In this document: in pieces, positions 48,935 through 60,019 of the stretch
Layout of the letters: each line of letters opens with the position of its first letter
How positions within the stretch are numbered: position 1 is the stretch's first letter
Origin: Eudorina sp. 2006-703-Eu-15
Lineage: Eukaryota > Chlorophyta > Chlorophyceae > Chlamydomonadales > Volvocaceae
Direction of reading: 5' to 3'
Assembly (NCBI GenBank): GCA_003117195.1
Contig: BDSI01000150.1
Location: 1 to 64,000 of the forward strand
DNA length: 64,000 bases
The notes under the pieces: model-generated
The model's database searches: none
Seen by the model: the letters and a program-made list of their open reading frames with translations, nothing else
What the model was told of the DNA's origin: nothing
Translations under genes and position numbers: made by a program

Positions 48935-49092
48935 TCGTGCAAGACTGGCTTGCGTGAAGCACTTCATCGGGTGGATTCTCGCGTAACGTGTCGTAGGTAC
49001 AGGCTGATACGGTAGGTCCCGCCCGGGCGCTGCTGGTGACGGTGCGTGCTCAAGGCCCTCAACGCGGTGATCTGAGCAGTAGTCAGATTGGA

Positions 49093-49238
49093 CCGACCCA
49101 CGGGCCCAGATGCTGGCCTACTACACGAGGTCTGTGATGGGCCGACCCACGGGCCCAGATGCTGGCCTACTGCACGAGGTCTGTGATGGGCCGACCCACG
49201 GGCCCAGACGCTGGCCTACTGCACGAGGTCTGTGATGG
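49093..49238. repeat. 49-bp tandem repeat x3
   Basis: Copies at 49093-49141, 49142-49190 and 49191-49238 start CCGACCCACGGGCCCAGA and differ at only two or three positions. Confidence 0.93.
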
Positions 49239-50841
49239 TATATATGCTTACAACGTAGCGAGTGTGGTAGGTAGGTCTCCAAGGGCGGCAGGGGGGTTTG
49301 TGCTTCTTCGCTGACGTGGGCGTCCCGGAGGTACGGGTAGGATTGACCGACACGCGAAGCTTGTTGAAACCGCCATGGAGCGACGGTGGGGGCGGACGGC
49401 CGCAGGTCCCGGCCGCCTCCCCCTGATGATGCCGGGCGGTACGGAGTGTACGTGCGGCTGGATGCCGTACAGTTTTACAGGAAGCATACGGACGAGTGCA
49501 TACCTGATATGCAACGTGCCCGGGATCTGATCCGGCGGGGTCTCCGGACTGTTGTGGTCTCTAGTTCGATATAGCGACAAAGCGCGCGTGTTGGCGGGTG
49601 TCCAGATCAGCGCTTCGGTTCTGCCTCCTGCCCGTACATGTGCCGTGGACGGTTCGCGGACTCGATGCCAAGCTACCGTTGAAGAGACGTGTGCTTGCAG
49701 GAATATGATATGCTTGAGTAGGAATATGGTGTGCTTGTAGGAGTATGGTGTGGCTTGTGTTGTGTTGTCCCATGACCTCGATGGGGTGCCTGGGCTCGGG
49801 TTGATAGGTGACACGGTGTGTGTGTGTGTGTCGCGCGCCTTCCCAATTCTTTTTCACCCACGGCAACTGGAGCCTGCGCTGAAAATGTTTCAGTCACCCC
49901 GCGCACACCTCGGCACCTGCTGCCCGTAATATATTATACGGCGGCTGATGTACACTGGCCTGCGAATACGGAAAACGTGGGACCCGACCGACGCCACCGG
50001 GGCTTCTGCGGATGGGACGATGTCGTAGATGCGACGACGAGGCACGCGCTAGGACACGCGTCGACGTCCTGCGGGGCCTTGCGGTGCGCGTGGGAGGGGG
50101 GTTTGAGCCGGTGTGCAGTGTGTTTAGCAAGCGAGTAACCCGCCCGACCGGAACCAGTGACCAATGCGCAGTGTGTGCTACCCACCGATTGCCGCCTGCG
50201 ATGTCCCCGTTTGACAAGTGGGAGCTGCGCGCGGTTTCCCCTTCATGATGCTGGCTGTGCGTGCATGGTGAGGTGGGGTGAGGTTTGTGGTGACAACAGC
50301 AGTTTACATGGGATTGGGGGGGCCGGTGCGCGTTGGTATGGGGCGGGACGGGAAGGAGACTTGGAGAGGCGGGGGGCTCCGGTGCGGTGTACATGAGGTC
50401 AGGGAGCCTAGGGTGATGAGCGGACGTTTTGGAACCCCATTATTTCGCCGCCGATTGCTGGTGCAGGTTGAAAGCGCTTCTGGGTGCTCCAGCAGGGCCA
50501 GCGAAAGGGAGCACGATCGCGTGTCGTCCCATCGTCCGCAGCGACGACATTAGTCGCACCGGATGCGACGGTTGGGAGTGCGCACGTTACTGTGGTTACC
50601 TGACGGGCATTCTTTTTCCATGCACGGTTTTCCAGGCAGTCCTTGGCCTGGCGCATGGTTTGTCCGTGCGCAGGCAGTAGAACAGCACCTGTAGGCGGGT
50701 AGCTCTGCCTTTGCGCTTGGCAACGCGCCGTCAGGACGCAAGTTGTATTGTGCATGCATCAATTACCATCTGCGAGGAGACCCACTCACCTCGCACAACC
50801 CTCTCTCCCCGCCTGATGCGAATAACGAAAACGTGACTACT

Positions 50842-50846
50842 TTACA
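50842..50846 (-). terminator. TGTAA poly(A) signal, unknown 260-aa gene
   Basis: TTACA on the plus strand, about 790 bp past the stop of the minus-strand gene. It is the nearest candidate, although the distance is on the long side. Confidence 0.4.
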
Positions 50847-51636
50847 ATGACGAGTCGGTTCATGCAGCACCGACGCTGGGCGTGGGCAGCCGAGGATCTC
50901 ACCTAACACGCGAGAATTTGACGACGGGGAGGGAGGTGTTTTGAGTCCGAGCCGTGCGGGTCTGCACTGTCACCTTAACCAAGTGCTCGACGCCTCGGGT
51001 TCCACCCCGGCGCATCCAAGCATTATTCCACCCTCGACACAGACGTGCCGCAAACGCAACCTTTGCTGTCACACATCCAGCAGCCTCCCGCAACTGCGTT
51101 CCATCTCATGCCCTGCCGTAAACGTGCCCGCTGCACTGCAAGGCCGCAGTACCCCAGTCGGGCAGTCAAATCTTGATGCAGCGCATCATACGATACGACA
51201 CGACCCGACGCTCTCAGTTCTGCCTCTCTGGCCTCAGGGCCTTGACCGGATCAACGCCCATCAGCACGCACATCCTGACCCCGGCCTCGAAACGTCCACC
51301 GTGGGTTATTATTCATCGACGATCCACCGCTCGTAAAACCCTATCCATATGCAAATGCACAACAAAAGCACACTGGTTAATGCACGCCATGTTGCAGGAG
51401 CGCACGCGGCATGCCAGTCCCTTTTTGCCTACCCATCTGCCCAAACTGTCTCCGCTGCTCGCAGGACGCAGACAAACGACAGGAACCATCAGGCGCCAAG
51501 TAAGGGATGTTCACACAGTCAAAGACGCCAAGCATGGCAGCTATGCTATTGCAGTATCGAGCCGCGGCAAAAACGCGGATCAGCCCTGTGAGGGCAGTAG
51601 GGTGTCCTTTCGCGTCCGCAAAGCGGGGCCCCAATT

Positions 51637-52759
51637 TCACGTCACAGGCTCCAAAACTACTGTGCCACCCTGAACAGCTTTGACGCTCAGGTGTTGCTGA
51701 TGCTGTTGTTGCCGTGCCGCCTGCGATCAGCACACATGCGGTGGACGTGTGTGGAAACGTCACTGACAAGTACCTGCCACGCGGTGGAGCACATCGACCC
51801 CATCACGACCCCCTTGCCATCGCGAAGCAATGGGAACGTCCTGCCAGGACTGCCCATGACTGCAAATCGTCTGGCCACCGCTGTGGCGACTTGCAACCTC
51901 TGAACGCCGCTCCTGACTCTTTCCCCCTCCCATCGCCCGTGCCAGCCCGCGTACGCACCTTGCCGTTGGTACCGGCTGGGACTGAGGCCTTCGATGGGGC
52001 TTTATGTGCGCCTCTCTTGGCCTGCTGTCCCCCTGATCCTGCATCCTTAGCTCCTCCAGCGTCCGCGTCAAGAAATTCGTTAGCAAAATCGCCATGCTGG
52101 TCCTGCACTTGGCTGGCCGCGTACCAGTCTAAGCCCTGGAGGACATGGTACGGGTGGCGGGCAAGACGCGTGGCGGAGCAGTGTTGCAGAGTCAGTAGCA
52201 CGTTGCTGGGTGAACAGGATCGATGACCCTTTAACGCCCCAGCGCGGGAGTCGTATCTGCTTGTGGCCTCTCTCAGGCCGTGCACACACAGGGTCTCTAG
52301 GGCCCCGGCCCAACCCTTAAGCAGATTCTCCGGATGTGTGCACAGGCCGGCGTGTTACCGTCACCGCCGTTCCAAGGTGCACGATGTCATCTGCCGCAAC
52401 GCGCCAGCACCGTACCTGCACACCGCCATTGCCGGCGTAGCTGGCGTCCCTCAACACTGGTTCACGTTGCTGACGGGGTCCACCGGTCACAACGGGTTTG
52501 CTAGGAGAAGGCCCAGACGACCGAGGACGTTTCGGCGCGGCGCTGGAAGGGCCTGGGACTGTCCCGTCGGTACCTTGGGGTCTTTGAGGCCGAGCGACGT
52601 CGTCAGCGGCGCTATCGCCTTGCTGCGGGTCCTAAACACAACGCAAGCGGGTCAGGACAAAGCTAGGACCCCGCTTGCTGAACAGTAGAGCGTGAAAAAA
52701 AATTATTTCTATTCACTTACTCGGAAGAACAAATTTTTAACTTTATTGAGAAGGTTCAT
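51637..52759 (-). CDS. Unknown 260-aa protein
   Basis: Five exons: 52759-52721, 52631-52416, 52327-51959, 51899-51774, 51669-51637. They total 783 nt with all junctions phase 0. Exon 1 encodes MNLLNKVKNLFFR and ends at a strong gtaagt donor. Exon 2 is disordered and Pro/Ser-rich with a basic patch APKRPRSSGPSPSK that could be a nuclear signal. Exon 3 starts NLLKGWAGALETL, continues with RHPYHVLQGLDWYAAS, and ends in a Gly/Ala/Lys-rich stretch. Exon 4 has RRFAVMGSPGRTFPLL and KGVVMGSMCSTAWQ. The last exon adds GGTVVLEPVT. I do not recognise the family, and no membrane helix or signal peptide is seen. The exon 3 acceptor (CGGAG) is the weakest part. It is head to head with the unknown 959-aa gene. 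Confidence 0.6.
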
Positions 52760-53291
52760 AGGGGTGGGTCACAAGAACTTGCACGCAAAACACCCTGCTC
52801 TGATCTCCAGGTGATAAAGGTGGGCGAAGAAGCGGAATCCCTTGAGAGAGAAGTGGCGTATTGTGATCTACTTCCCTCGTAGGGTATGGAAAGTGTCTCA
52901 GTTGGCAAGCTGTAATGACCCTGGAGAATATCCAATTAAAGATTTAAGCGTCTTTAAAGAGCAGCACTGGTGTGTTCAAGCCAAACCGGTGACCTGACAA
53001 TAACGACTACAAAAAAATCGTACCCGGAACCAAGTCATTCAAAAGTGTCCGAAGAGGCGAGTCGCATTTGGAAGACGGCATTCACAATACAAGAACAAAT
53101 CCTTCATTAATTGAGGCGCTTGATACAGACGGATACTAATCACTGAGAACTGTGACAGCCCTCGTAACAACCAGGACTACCACCTGAGTCTGTGCCTTAC
53201 AGGAGTCGAGCTGCATCATTTGGTGTCAATAAGAACAATGCATATCGCTTAGACTGATTCATACCGCGTTAAGTTGGCCAGTGCTCCAAGC
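52760..53291. promoter_or_regulatory. Divergent promoter region of the two unknown genes
   Basis: About 530 bp between opposite start codons. Markedly AT-rich compared with the flanks and without an open frame. It must contain both promoters. No individual element is identified. Confidence 0.55.
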
Positions 53292-56200
53292 ATGAATTGC
53301 AGAACTTGCGGGCGCTGGGCGCCGGGGCAATCGAACAAGCGGCCGAACATTCTTTTTCAATGGTCTGCCAACGAAAGGCGCGTCCATGTGCTGTATCGCA
53401 CGGATAACACTTCTATTCCAGCGCCGACGGCCTCCATGGTGAGCTGTCTGCGCTGCAGTCAAGGATACAACCATGCATGGGCTTACGGCAAACTTGGCAT
53501 TTGCCCTTTGCAGCCTGGTAGCGCACTGCAACTTGACGGCCTATCAATTACTCAGCTGGGGCGGTCTGGCAGCGCCCGAAGCGGCGAGCCGCTGCAAACA
53601 CTGACTCGGTTAGCAGCAGCTAACCACTCATGCCAGGTCCTGGAGGCGATATCCAAGACCGCCCTCGTGCTTCGTGACGCGGCGCTAGGTGCCTCGCATG
53701 GGAGCAGCAACGCCCAAAGCTCGGACGGCATTGGGTTACAGGTAGGTGATCCAGCCGGTATGGCAATCTTCGGTGCACCGCGGTCGCCGCTGTACAAGTA
53801 CCGCCGCGAGAACAGCTTGACTTTCCCGGGACTTTCATTACACAGGCTTTGTTTCAGAATGGCTACGATACGCTTGTGGCGTTGCTCCAGGCAAGCGATT
53901 TGCATCAGGCACATGGCTAATGTGCCGACTCGCCCAGCTCGCGTTGGTCCCTAAACTCAGTTGCCGTTTCCCGCAGGCCCTGCCGCAATGCTCCAGCGCG
54001 TACAGCCCGGCCGCGGTCATCCCGGAAACGTGTGTCACTCTCTTCCACGTTCACAACCTGTTGCTTCAGGTCCGCGGTGTGCTCCGACGTGTTCGGTTCA
54101 GCATCGTGTGCATGTCGCTAATGGTTCAAGAGTATGCGCCTATGTCCTTTAACACGGGTTGCGATGCCACGAATTGCGGGTTGCTGCCCTCCAAGCGCAC
54201 ATGGTGTGCTCAAGTCATGCTGTCCAAACACGCGGCGACCCAGGCAATCAGCCTGCACACAGGTCACGGAACCGCATCGTTGGATGACGACTGCCAGTTT
54301 GTCTGTCCTTTGCAGGCCGCATACGCCAGCCACCAGGAATTCGAGGTATGGACGGAGCTGATGCAGGCGGGCTTGGAGCTTTACCTGCGAAAGGCGCCAC
54401 CGCACATCGTGGATTTCAGCAACCCGCAGCTGGAGACCATCCTGGACGCCATGGCATCCCAGGATTTGTGGCGCTTCCAGCGGCTCCTGTGGCAGCGTAT
54501 GCTGCCGAGCATCCTCACATGGAACTCGCTGCAGGTGCGATTGGGGTTTTACGAAGGTCTGATCTGAGAAGAAGCCGCGACATGCAGTCCTGTTCCAGTC
54601 GCTATGCCAGACTGTCATAGGAACGTTAGGCAAGCTAGCTGCAGGGGCACTCACAAGGTCTGGAGCCCACTGTCGATTTTGTTGCTGCCACGATAACAGG
54701 GAAGCAGCATAATTGCACCGCCGGATGACCAGTCCGCATATTCAATACATCAGCGTGTACCCGCATGACGTGCTGGCACATCCTCAGGACTTCTGCAGTG
54801 TGGTCCAGGGCTGTGAGCTGTCGGCGCAGGCGGCCACCACGGCCGCCGCGGCAGCGGCGGGGGCTGCTGTAGCTGTAGGGCTGCCTTTTAACGACGACAT
54901 GGGCATCAAGGCGGCGGCATCCCCCGCCCGCGACTGGGCTGTGCACGCGGGTGCACCGCTCGCGGGCAACCCAGCAAGGAGCGAATCCATCAACCGGTCG
55001 GGGCCGGGGCCGTCCTCGGTGTATGCGGGGTCTTCCTTGCACGGGCAGGGGCCTCCCTACGAGGCCGTGGAGGAGGCCGCCAGCCGCGTGGACTGCACTT
55101 TCGAGCGGACCGCGCCAGCCACAGCCGCAGCCGCCTCCGCGCTGTATGACAAGCAGGCTGAGCTGGCTGAGTATGGCAGTCTGATGTCGGAGTGCATCCG
55201 TGCTGCGCTTGATGGTGCCGCCGTGCGGGGCCTTGCGGCTGAGGCGCAGCTGCACCTGGCCGCGCAGCAGCTCCTGGAGGTGGCGACCGCCTTCGACGCG
55301 CGGCAGCGCAGCCCCAGTGCGCTGGCTGCGCTGCGCTACTCGTTCATCCCCAGTCCCGAGTGGCTCAGCCGCATCGCGGTTGTGGGCGTGCAAGCGGGAG
55401 AGCGATTAAGCGCAGCGGAGGTGAGGCAGGGCCGGACAATGTCGCAGTCTTCGATGACCACTGTGATGGCTTCTCATCCGCGCTGGACAAGCTGTTCTGC
55501 GTGGCTGTCGTTTTGTTCAGTCTTATGCGGTTTGCTGGTGCTGCGGACACTGTTCCAATGTCTGGATCGTTGAGCGTGTCCCTTTCTTCGGACCGTTGCG
55601 CATAACGTGCAGGTTGTTAAGCTGCTGCATGACTTGGATGCCCTGGCGCCAAAGCCGCTGGAGAGCAGCGGCGTGCCAAACCGCTGGCTGACGACTGAGG
55701 GGCAGGCCGCTGTCGAGCGCGCCGTGCTGCGCCACACATCCAGCCGGGCGTGGTCCCCACAGCAGGCTGTCTCAGTGATCAAGGTGATCAGCAACGGCCC
55801 GTTGTGGGTCCTTGCAATAGCACAGTATGGGCATGCACGTGAGCATAAAGTAACCGACGCACGGACAGTGCATCGGCCGACCTGCGTACGGCAGTGTTGT
55901 CCACCGGGAGTTCGGTCGACGGCCCGAATGAAGCGATGTGTCGCTTTGTCCATGGCGCTGTCTCTTGCGTGCAGGCGCTGGCAGGTAAGAGCAACGGCCC
56001 ACCTGGAGACCAGTTCTGCGTCATGGTGGAGGGCCTGCTGCTGGCATGCCAGGACGCCCGACAGGACGTGGGGCTGCTATGCACAATACTGCAGGTGCGG
56101 GGTTGCACGTCAGGGCCCGTTGCCTCCCCAGGTGCCGGGATTCTACCGTGGGCCCCTGGGTGCTGGGGTTCCACTGGGGTTCTACCGTGGGCCCAGGGCC

Positions 56201-58487
56201 GGTCCGACTTTGCATTCGCATCAGGCATGGGTGTCATCGACTCATCGTGAATGCAGCCATACGACTTGAGCATTAACCTCTTCCCCGAATTTGCGGATGC
56301 GGGTATTCGACAAAACAGCTGTTCTCGGTGTCACGTGGAAGCTGCCGTCAGGCTCGTGGCAAGGGGCACGCTGGCATCGACCCGCTTTTGAAGGCGGACC
56401 AGCCATATCGCTTGGCCGGGTATCGCACTTGAAGGGGGCTCTGCTCGTCACGGCTCTGATTGCAGGAGGCCGTGGATTTGACGTCCCCATCGGAAGGCAC
56501 CGCATCCGAGGGGTCCATGGCCGCGCCCGCCTTGACAGCGGCGCACCTCTCGCTCATCAAACTGGCGCTAAACCGGGCCATCTACTTGATAGGATCTAAT
56601 ACGACGGCCACCGACTCCACCATGTCCGTAGCAAGCACGTCAGGTGTGTTAAGAAAAAGAACCCGCCCAACCCAGCCCAGGTGCTCATACCGTTTACCTA
56701 TCCGACAACCTGCTTGAAAACTTACCAAACGTAGCGGCGGGCGAACTACACAATCGCGCCTAGGGGTGTGTTAACTAACATGGGTAACTCAGCACGTCAA
56801 GGGTGGTTCGCCATCCTTCGTTCTGTATGTGAGGAGGGTCTTTACTTTTCAGTCTGTAGGGATGGGGCGTGACAGCTTCACCTACAAGCTGCGAACGCTG
56901 ACAGCCCAATCCCTTCCTTGCGTACCTTTGTCCGTTTACGCGTGTCTGCATGCGCCAACCACCAGGGCGGGGGACAGCCGGCGCCATCGGGTGGCGCAGC
57001 CGGGAGTTCATGTTCGAGCGGTACCCGCGTCTCCTACACGCAGCGCGCCGCTTCGGATATCCGCTCCAGGTCAGATTCATCATTGGAAATCCTTTCGCTG
57101 AAGTGTATGACCACAAATTGCGCGTGGGTGCAGCGGTCTCTTAGTACCAGAGGTGCACAATGCTGTAGGATCTACACCGTTGGTGGCATATGTCGATTGT
57201 GGCTGCAAGTCGGGCCCCATCCAGGCCCCATCTGGTTCGTTTGTGAGCACCAGTGGGCCATCTGCAGGTCGTCTTCCATCCATGTGACACGACAAGATGC
57301 CTCTCGTAATCCCTCACGCGAGGCGCTTCAGGGCGTCGCACACCGGGGCTCCCTCTTGCTAAAGCTCTTTCCCTACCTGTGGCATCCCAACAGGCTTTTC
57401 GCCTCGCCGAGTATGCGGACGAGCTGTACAACCACCTCGCCACGTCCCCCGGTAGGCTCAACGTCCATGGACACCGCGCCACGGCGTTGCTTGCACGCGC
57501 ACCGCGGTTGAGAAACAACCAACCGCATGCTTTATAGGGCACTGCCGAGAGCTTAAGCTGTATGCCAAGAACAAACCATTCTCAAAATTTAAAGGGCAGT
57601 TCAAATCTGGCATTCGTTTCCGCGTCGCGATCCTTGTCCGACTTCCGCTGTGCGTGTTGCCACCCGGCCGCTGTTCAGGTCATGAGCTGGTAGCCGTGGG
57701 GCCCGAGGGGCTGGCGCTGGTGCTTGAAGCCGTGGCGTCAGCGCCCTGCTGCAAGGACCCGCAGTGGGCGCTGGCGTTTGAGCGCGCATGCCTAACACTG
57801 CTCTCGGTGCAGTTTTCCGTCGGATACACCCATCCCAAGCGCTGGCTCGGCTTGCTGGAGGCGACGGTCAACGCGCTGCCGTTCCCCATGCCGGAGCTCG
57901 CAGCGGGCGTCAAAGCGCTCATGGTGCGGCTCTGCGACACCAGCCGTCACGCCAAGTACTTTTGGCAGCTGCTGCCGCTAGTGGGCGCACTTGAGCGCAG
58001 GGCGGCATCTGGCGCCCCAGGGCCGCGAGGTCACTTGGGGGACCTCTCTGCGGGCTTCGGCCGCCAGTACCGCGCTCACAGGCACCTCCAGGACTTGCAC
58101 GCCACGGGGCCGCTGTGGACCAGCGTGTCGAACACTCAACCGGGCGCCTCGGGCGCGCCGCGCAGTGGGTCGAACTCTGCGCCTTGCGGAGTCCGCAGCA
58201 GGGCACCACATGGCACGTCAGGCCGTGGCGTCGGCGGCAAGGGCGCGGGCAGCAGCAACGGCAGTGCGGGGAGTCCCGTTGGAATCACCGCAGGGTCGAA
58301 GCAGGGCAGCGGGCTGCGGCCGGTGCTGCCCCCGCCGGACATCTCCAAACACTACGTCAGCGACGAGGAATGGGAGGAGTGGTGTCAGGACCTGGGGCAG
58401 CGCCTGGCACTGAGCATGGCTTATTTGTCAGACCAGGACCGAGTGGCGCAGCTATCTGTGCTCGGCATCGGAGCGGACAGGGCTTGA
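53292..58487 (+). CDS. Unknown 959-aa protein with N-terminal CxxC pairs
   Basis: Eleven exons: 53292-53741, 53846-53890, 53977-54069, 54316-54534, 54788-55420, 55613-55783, 55975-56094, 56466-56643, 56966-57069, 57394-57451, 57679-58487. They total 2880 nt with phases matching. The N-terminus has two CxxC pairs (NCRTCGRW at 2-9 and SCLRCSQGY near 54) that could bind zinc. The middle looks helical (VWTELMQAGLELYLRK, LWRFQRLLWQRMLPS, VVKLLHDLDALAPK, FMFERYPRLLHAARRFGY). The last exon holds WLGLLEATVNALPF and HAKYFWQLLPLVGALE, then a Gly/Ser-rich spacer and an acidic end, YVSDEEWEEW. I do not recognise the family. It lacks clear OPR or RAP repeats and any enzyme signature. Intron 2 appears to be GC-AG. 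Exon 1 starts at the first ATG after an AT-rich promoter. Confidence 0.7.
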
Positions 58488-60019
58488 CCCACAACTTGCG
58501 GGATCAGACTGGCTCAGATTTTTCATGCGTGATAGATAGCAGCTGGAGTTGACGGCTCGGACTTTTTTCAAAAATTACAGAAAGCGCAGGATCAGGAGCC
58601 CCATTGACAGCTGTGACAGACGTTGTGTACGTTACGTTCAGCCATTTGCTGATGTGAGACGGGCGGGCGCAGACCGTCCCATGGGCCCTCAACGGCGATC
58701 GATGCCATGTGGGGCCATCGCAGCGATGCTGGCCTGCACGCGTTGTTGGGACGCGCGCAGCGCGTTCCTCCTTTCCCGTCTACCACGCCATTCCTAAATG
58801 AGTGACCAGCCGCTAATGCCCATGGACTGTAACCTCACTGTAACTTGAGGGCGACGGCCTCAGGGCAGGGTCCCGCGCACGTGATCCTCGACTTGCACTG
58901 GTGCATATGGATGAAATACATTTGTTGTCGGTTTCTCAAATTGTGCTATTACTGCTGGGTGTTGCGCCGGTGCTCTGCACCATTGGGTTTTGTGTGCGCG
59001 TGCACGCCTCGGCTCAACGTTGTACATTCAACTAATGGTGGCGACGTGGGTCTTGTGACCTTCCGCCCGTGTCATGACCGACGGCGGCTGCGATTGTTGA
59101 GGCTTTTGTGCGGCCATGCTGCGACTTGTAAACAGACTGCTCGGGGACTTAAATCCACTGCACCCCCTCGCTATGGACCTGGCGGCTGCAGTTCCCTCGC
59201 TCTTTAGGGTTCTACCCGCTCTCCTTCCCGCGCCCGCCCGCCTTTGCCAAAACACTCACTGTCCCAGGAACAAGTTGCCAATCTGTATTAACAAGCTCGC
59301 CGAACCCCGCGTCGGGTCTTGCCCGGTTCGCCTGCATTTTGGGGTTCCGGCATTGCGCATCCGAATCCCAAATCGATTGCCAAGAGACATGCGTGATGCA
59401 GCCGCATCAATCTGTCCCACTCACCGGCTGCGTCCGTCCCAGCCCCGAACCTCCTCGTGCATGTATGTACAGCGCCGCACACGCATGCCCAGCCGCCACG
59501 CACGTTCGGCGTCAGAGCACACTTTTCGGTGCACAGGCGCATGCGCCCCGGCCAGACCGGAGCAAATCTCGTCGCGCTCGCGACGCCGACCCCTCCCAAC
59601 GCATCCTACCATATCACGCTGCCCCACTATGGCAACCGCCTTTTTCTCCACAATACCCGTCCGACATCCAGACTGTGCCGCCCCGCGCCCGCTGAGCCCT
59701 GACTCTCTGCGGCCAACCTTATCACAACCAGTGGTCGCAAGAAGCCGCCGACCTCCTCAGCCCAAGTTGCGCACGCACCACACGTCCGGTCGTCGCTGAG
59801 CTGAATCTCGTGCAGTCCGCGACCAGGGGTCACATGAGGAGGCCACACCAGTGCACCACAGGTCCGAATCAGCAGCAAGCACCTGCGCACGACGTCTGCC
59901 GCTCGGCACAAGCATCCAGGTGTCGCGCCCCGTGTACGTGCGCACCATCGGCACCAGGCCGGCCACGGCGTTACGGAGCAGCAGTGCAGACGATGGCCCC
60001 CCGACGACCGCCCTGCAGC
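58488..60019. other. Intergenic between convergent genes
   Basis: This holds the 3' UTR of the unknown 959-aa gene (signals at 58828 and 58839) and that of IFT38. The only TTACA found on the IFT38 side is at 58575-58579, which would make the two 3' UTRs overlap. No gene was recognised. Confidence 0.5.
58828..58843 (+). terminator. Paired TGTAA poly(A) signals
   Basis: TGTAA occurs at 58828-58832 and again at 58839-58843, about 345 bp past the stop codon of the 959-aa gene. Confidence 0.7.

Larger units (their letters stand above)
48787..51636. other. Intergenic between ABCA and the unknown 260-aa gene
   Basis: Tail-to-tail region holding both 3' UTRs. It contains a hexamer tract (48845-48934), a 49-bp triple repeat (49093-49238) and a short GT run near 49818-49832. 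Open frames are short and none was recognised. Confidence 0.6.

Noticed and set aside
54070..54315. In-frame read-through of intron 3 in the 959-aa gene
   Set aside because: The stretch is open in frame, but it is bounded by good phase-0 splice sites and its composition differs from the flanking exons. Retention remains possible.
53292..58487. Assignment of the 959-aa protein to the OPR/RAP organelle RNA-binding family
   Set aside because: It is helical and algal-looking, but I could not see repeating OPR units or a RAP domain at the C-terminus.
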